The notes under the pieces: generated by a model
The model's database searches: none
What the model was told of the DNA's origin: nothing
Seen by the model: only the letters and a program-made list of their open reading frames with translations
Assembly (NCBI GenBank): GCA_938014885.1
Contig: CALLQI010000008.1
Span: 1 to 64,000, forward strand
Direction: 5' to 3'
DNA: 64,000 nt
DNA from: an uncultured bacterium
GTDB taxonomy: Bacteria > Planctomycetota > UBA8742 > UBA2392
Shown: piece by piece, positions 62,695-64,000 of the stretch
How the letters are laid out: the number at the start of each line of letters is the position of its first letter
Position numbering within the stretch: position 1 is the stretch's first letter
Made by a program: the position numbers and the translations under genes

Positions 62695-63432
62695 TCATGT
62701 CAGTGAGCCTGACTCTGGCTCTGTCTTTGTTTCACTTGGCGCGGCGACTGCTTCAGGCGCGGTGCCATTCGTTTGGGTAGTCTCCGGGAGCGCCAGCACA
62801 GTGCGGGTCTTGGTCACAAGCTGCCGGTTGGGGTCCAGGCCGATGATCTGCAGCAGGTCGGAAGGCTTCATGCCGCCGTCGTCGCCGGTCTTCAGCTTCA
62901 TCCGCAGCACGCGCCGTTTGTCGTCACTCTCGATGCTTGCCTGCAATGTGTAGGCGCGGGCATCGAAGTGTCGGGGCTTTTTCGATAAGCCCCGTTCACG
63001 CGTGTGGGGGTGACTTGCGGCTGCCATGAAATCGGAAAGCCGCTGCTGAAGCTGTTGCAGGTCATGCGTCGGCGGAATCTCGCATTCGTACTCGCAGGCC
63101 TCAACCACCGGGCGCCCGGTGGCGAACTCGGCCTCAAGCAGTGTCAGGCCCGTGGGAAGCTGCGCGCCCAGCACCTTGACCAGCTCAGAGGGCGCAAGAG
63201 GCGCGTCGTCATGGAGCAGGTCGATATCGACGAGTTCATCGAGGCTTTCGATGCCGAGGGAAAGGGCAAGCGCAAACGACAGTTTCGGCCTGGGATTGAA
63301 GCCTTGCGTGTGGGCCACTTTCAGGCCCGAACGGCGCAGTGCCAGTTCAAACACCCGCAACAGGTCATGGTGCGAGATGAACCTCAATGCCTCGCGCTTC
63401 GTAAAGCGCACTCGGTAGCGGCTGACAGCCAT
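62695..63432 (-). CDS. DUF2344 (TIGR03936) radical-SAM-associated protein
   Basis: A 245-residue protein whose N-terminal half is the DUF2344 domain: VRFTKREALRFISHHDLLRV followed by AHTQGFNPRPKLSFALALSL. In many bacteria this domain follows a radical-SAM protein and precedes RNase E/G; here it lies 25 bases upstream of the RNase E/G gene in the same direction, so the pair is conserved while no radical-SAM gene is seen. ATG at 63432 is chosen over a frame open to 63591. The last ~30 residues are Thr/Glu/Pro-rich and probably disordered. Its role, possibly tRNA or rRNA modification, is not established. Confidence 0.85.
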   Translation of the reverse strand: MAVSRYRVRFTKREALRFISHHDLLRVFELALRRSGLKVAHTQGFNPRPKLSFALALSLGIESLDELVDIDLLHDDAPLAPSELVKVLGAQLPTGLTLLEAEFATGRPVVEACEYECEIPPTHDLQQLQQRLSDFMAAASHPHTRERGLSKKPRHFDARAYTLQASIESDDKRRVLRMKLKTGDDGGMKPSDLLQIIGLDPNRQLVTKTRTVLALPETTQTNGTAPEAVAAPSETKTEPESGSLT

Positions 63433-63600
63433 TACCTCAAGCCCGGTGTCGCGCGCTCCTGCCCGGTATCGCCCGAAAGGCGGCACCCCTGGCGGGAAAC
63501 GCCGAACCTGGTTCCTCCGGCCCTTGCGGGCCCAGATTGCTCCCGGGCACATGCCCGGTATCAGTTTCTTGCGGCGCAAACGCGCCGGCAAACAAGACTG

Positions 63601-64000
63601 CTATTGCTTCGGGGGGACCCGCAGCGATGCAGTGAAATCCACTTCGTTCTCAAAGCTCGAGGACCACGTGGTCCCGGGCTGCGAAATTGAACCCTTCAGC
63701 GCATACTTATACGACACGTGCGCTGACACGCCCTTCACCAGGTCCACCAGCAACGCGCCGTCCTTGATGTCAGGCGCCGTGAACTTGATGTCCATACCGT
63801 CAACCCGCACCGTGTGCTCGCGCTGCGCGGGCACGGCCTCAAACGTGAAGCGCGCCGCTGTGGGCTCAGTGGGCTTGTTCTTGTCGCCGTACAGCTTCAC
63901 CAGCGTGTAGGTCACGTCGTAGTCGGTCGTGGCACCGGCTGACGCGCCAATCGGCAGGCGGCGGCGCAGCGTGAACTTCTCATTCAGGCGCAACTTGGCT
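63601..64000 (-). CDS. Partial ORF of unknown function, 5' end outside the window
   Basis: At least 130 residues read from the right edge (LRLNEKFTLRRRLPIGAS, VDGMDIKFTAPDIKDGALLV, SFENEVDFTASLRVPPKQ). The sequence is beta-rich with alternating Thr/Val/Asp, as in secreted or periplasmic proteins. The apparent first Met is a TTG inside the frame, so the true start lies beyond position 64000. No family is recognised. Confidence 0.6.
   Translation of the reverse strand, partial: AKLRLNEKFTLRRRLPIGASAGATTDYDVTYTLVKLYGDKNKPTEPTAARFTFEAVPAQREHTVRVDGMDIKFTAPDIKDGALLVDLVKGVSAHVSYKYALKGSISQPGTTWSSSFENEVDFTASLRVPPKQ

Overview
The window is GC-rich DNA, very probably chromosomal, from a free-living bacterium that I place in the Planctomycetota. 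The main evidence is a secreted DUF1549-type protein with the CxxCH-type motif that is abundant in that phylum. A MoxR/DUF58/DUF4350/DUF4129 operon, lipoproteins with Ig-like folds, large multidomain signalling proteins and Gly-rich secreted beta-helix proteins all fit. No rRNA, tRNA, CRISPR array, intact insertion sequence or prophage was recognised.

Layout. 0-9.5 kb: an ECF sigma factor with a SnoaL-like tail, argB, a GT-C-like membrane protein, two overlapping TPR genes and a Na/Pi cotransporter, followed by a truncated copy of the TPR gene start. 9.7-21.4 kb: a sigma/anti-sigma pair whose anti-sigma ORF is fused in frame to a secreted protein; katG with a palindromic operator; tspO; an M14-like peptidase; a frameshifted gene with a G12 tract; a BoxB-like diiron oxygenase with a TetR regulator; and a ligA-alkA repair pair. 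21.5-32.2 kb: a stand-alone MshEN protein, an unusual HU-HU-receiver-HATPase fusion, gyrA, a DinB-fold protein and a 1571-residue sigma54-activator-like regulator. 32.4-44.9 kb: two surface lipoproteins, a split YeeE/YedE transporter, a class B PBP, mrp, a bacilliredoxin, two tandem LSm-like small proteins, an exonuclease, and a PGRS-like beta-helix protein flanked by inverted repeats. 45-64 kb: the MoxR operon, an FHA-coiled-coil-protease, the DUF1549 protein, a PD-(D/E)XK-like protein, lepA, ruvB, a giant RNase E/G, a DUF2344 protein and a partial ORF.

How it works together. Several sets look functionally linked: katG/tspO (oxidative stress), ligA/alkA (base excision and ligation), TetR/BoxB-like (CoA-ester or aromatic catabolism), sigma/anti-sigma/secreted target, the MoxR operon (cell-envelope chaperone system) and DUF2344/RNase E-G (RNA metabolism).

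The least expected features are (1) the HU-HU-pseudoreceiver-RsbW-like kinase fusion beside an MshEN protein; (2) intergenic arrays of 7-, 8- and 10-bp units, usually in inverted pairs that turn whole spacers into nested palindromes; (3) a 166-bp palindromic element with a further copy of its end after the PGRS-like gene; and (4) a recurring -10-like TAGRMT hexamer six or seven bases before ATG, suggesting leaderless transcripts. All functional calls come from reading translations and motifs by eye; no database search was possible.
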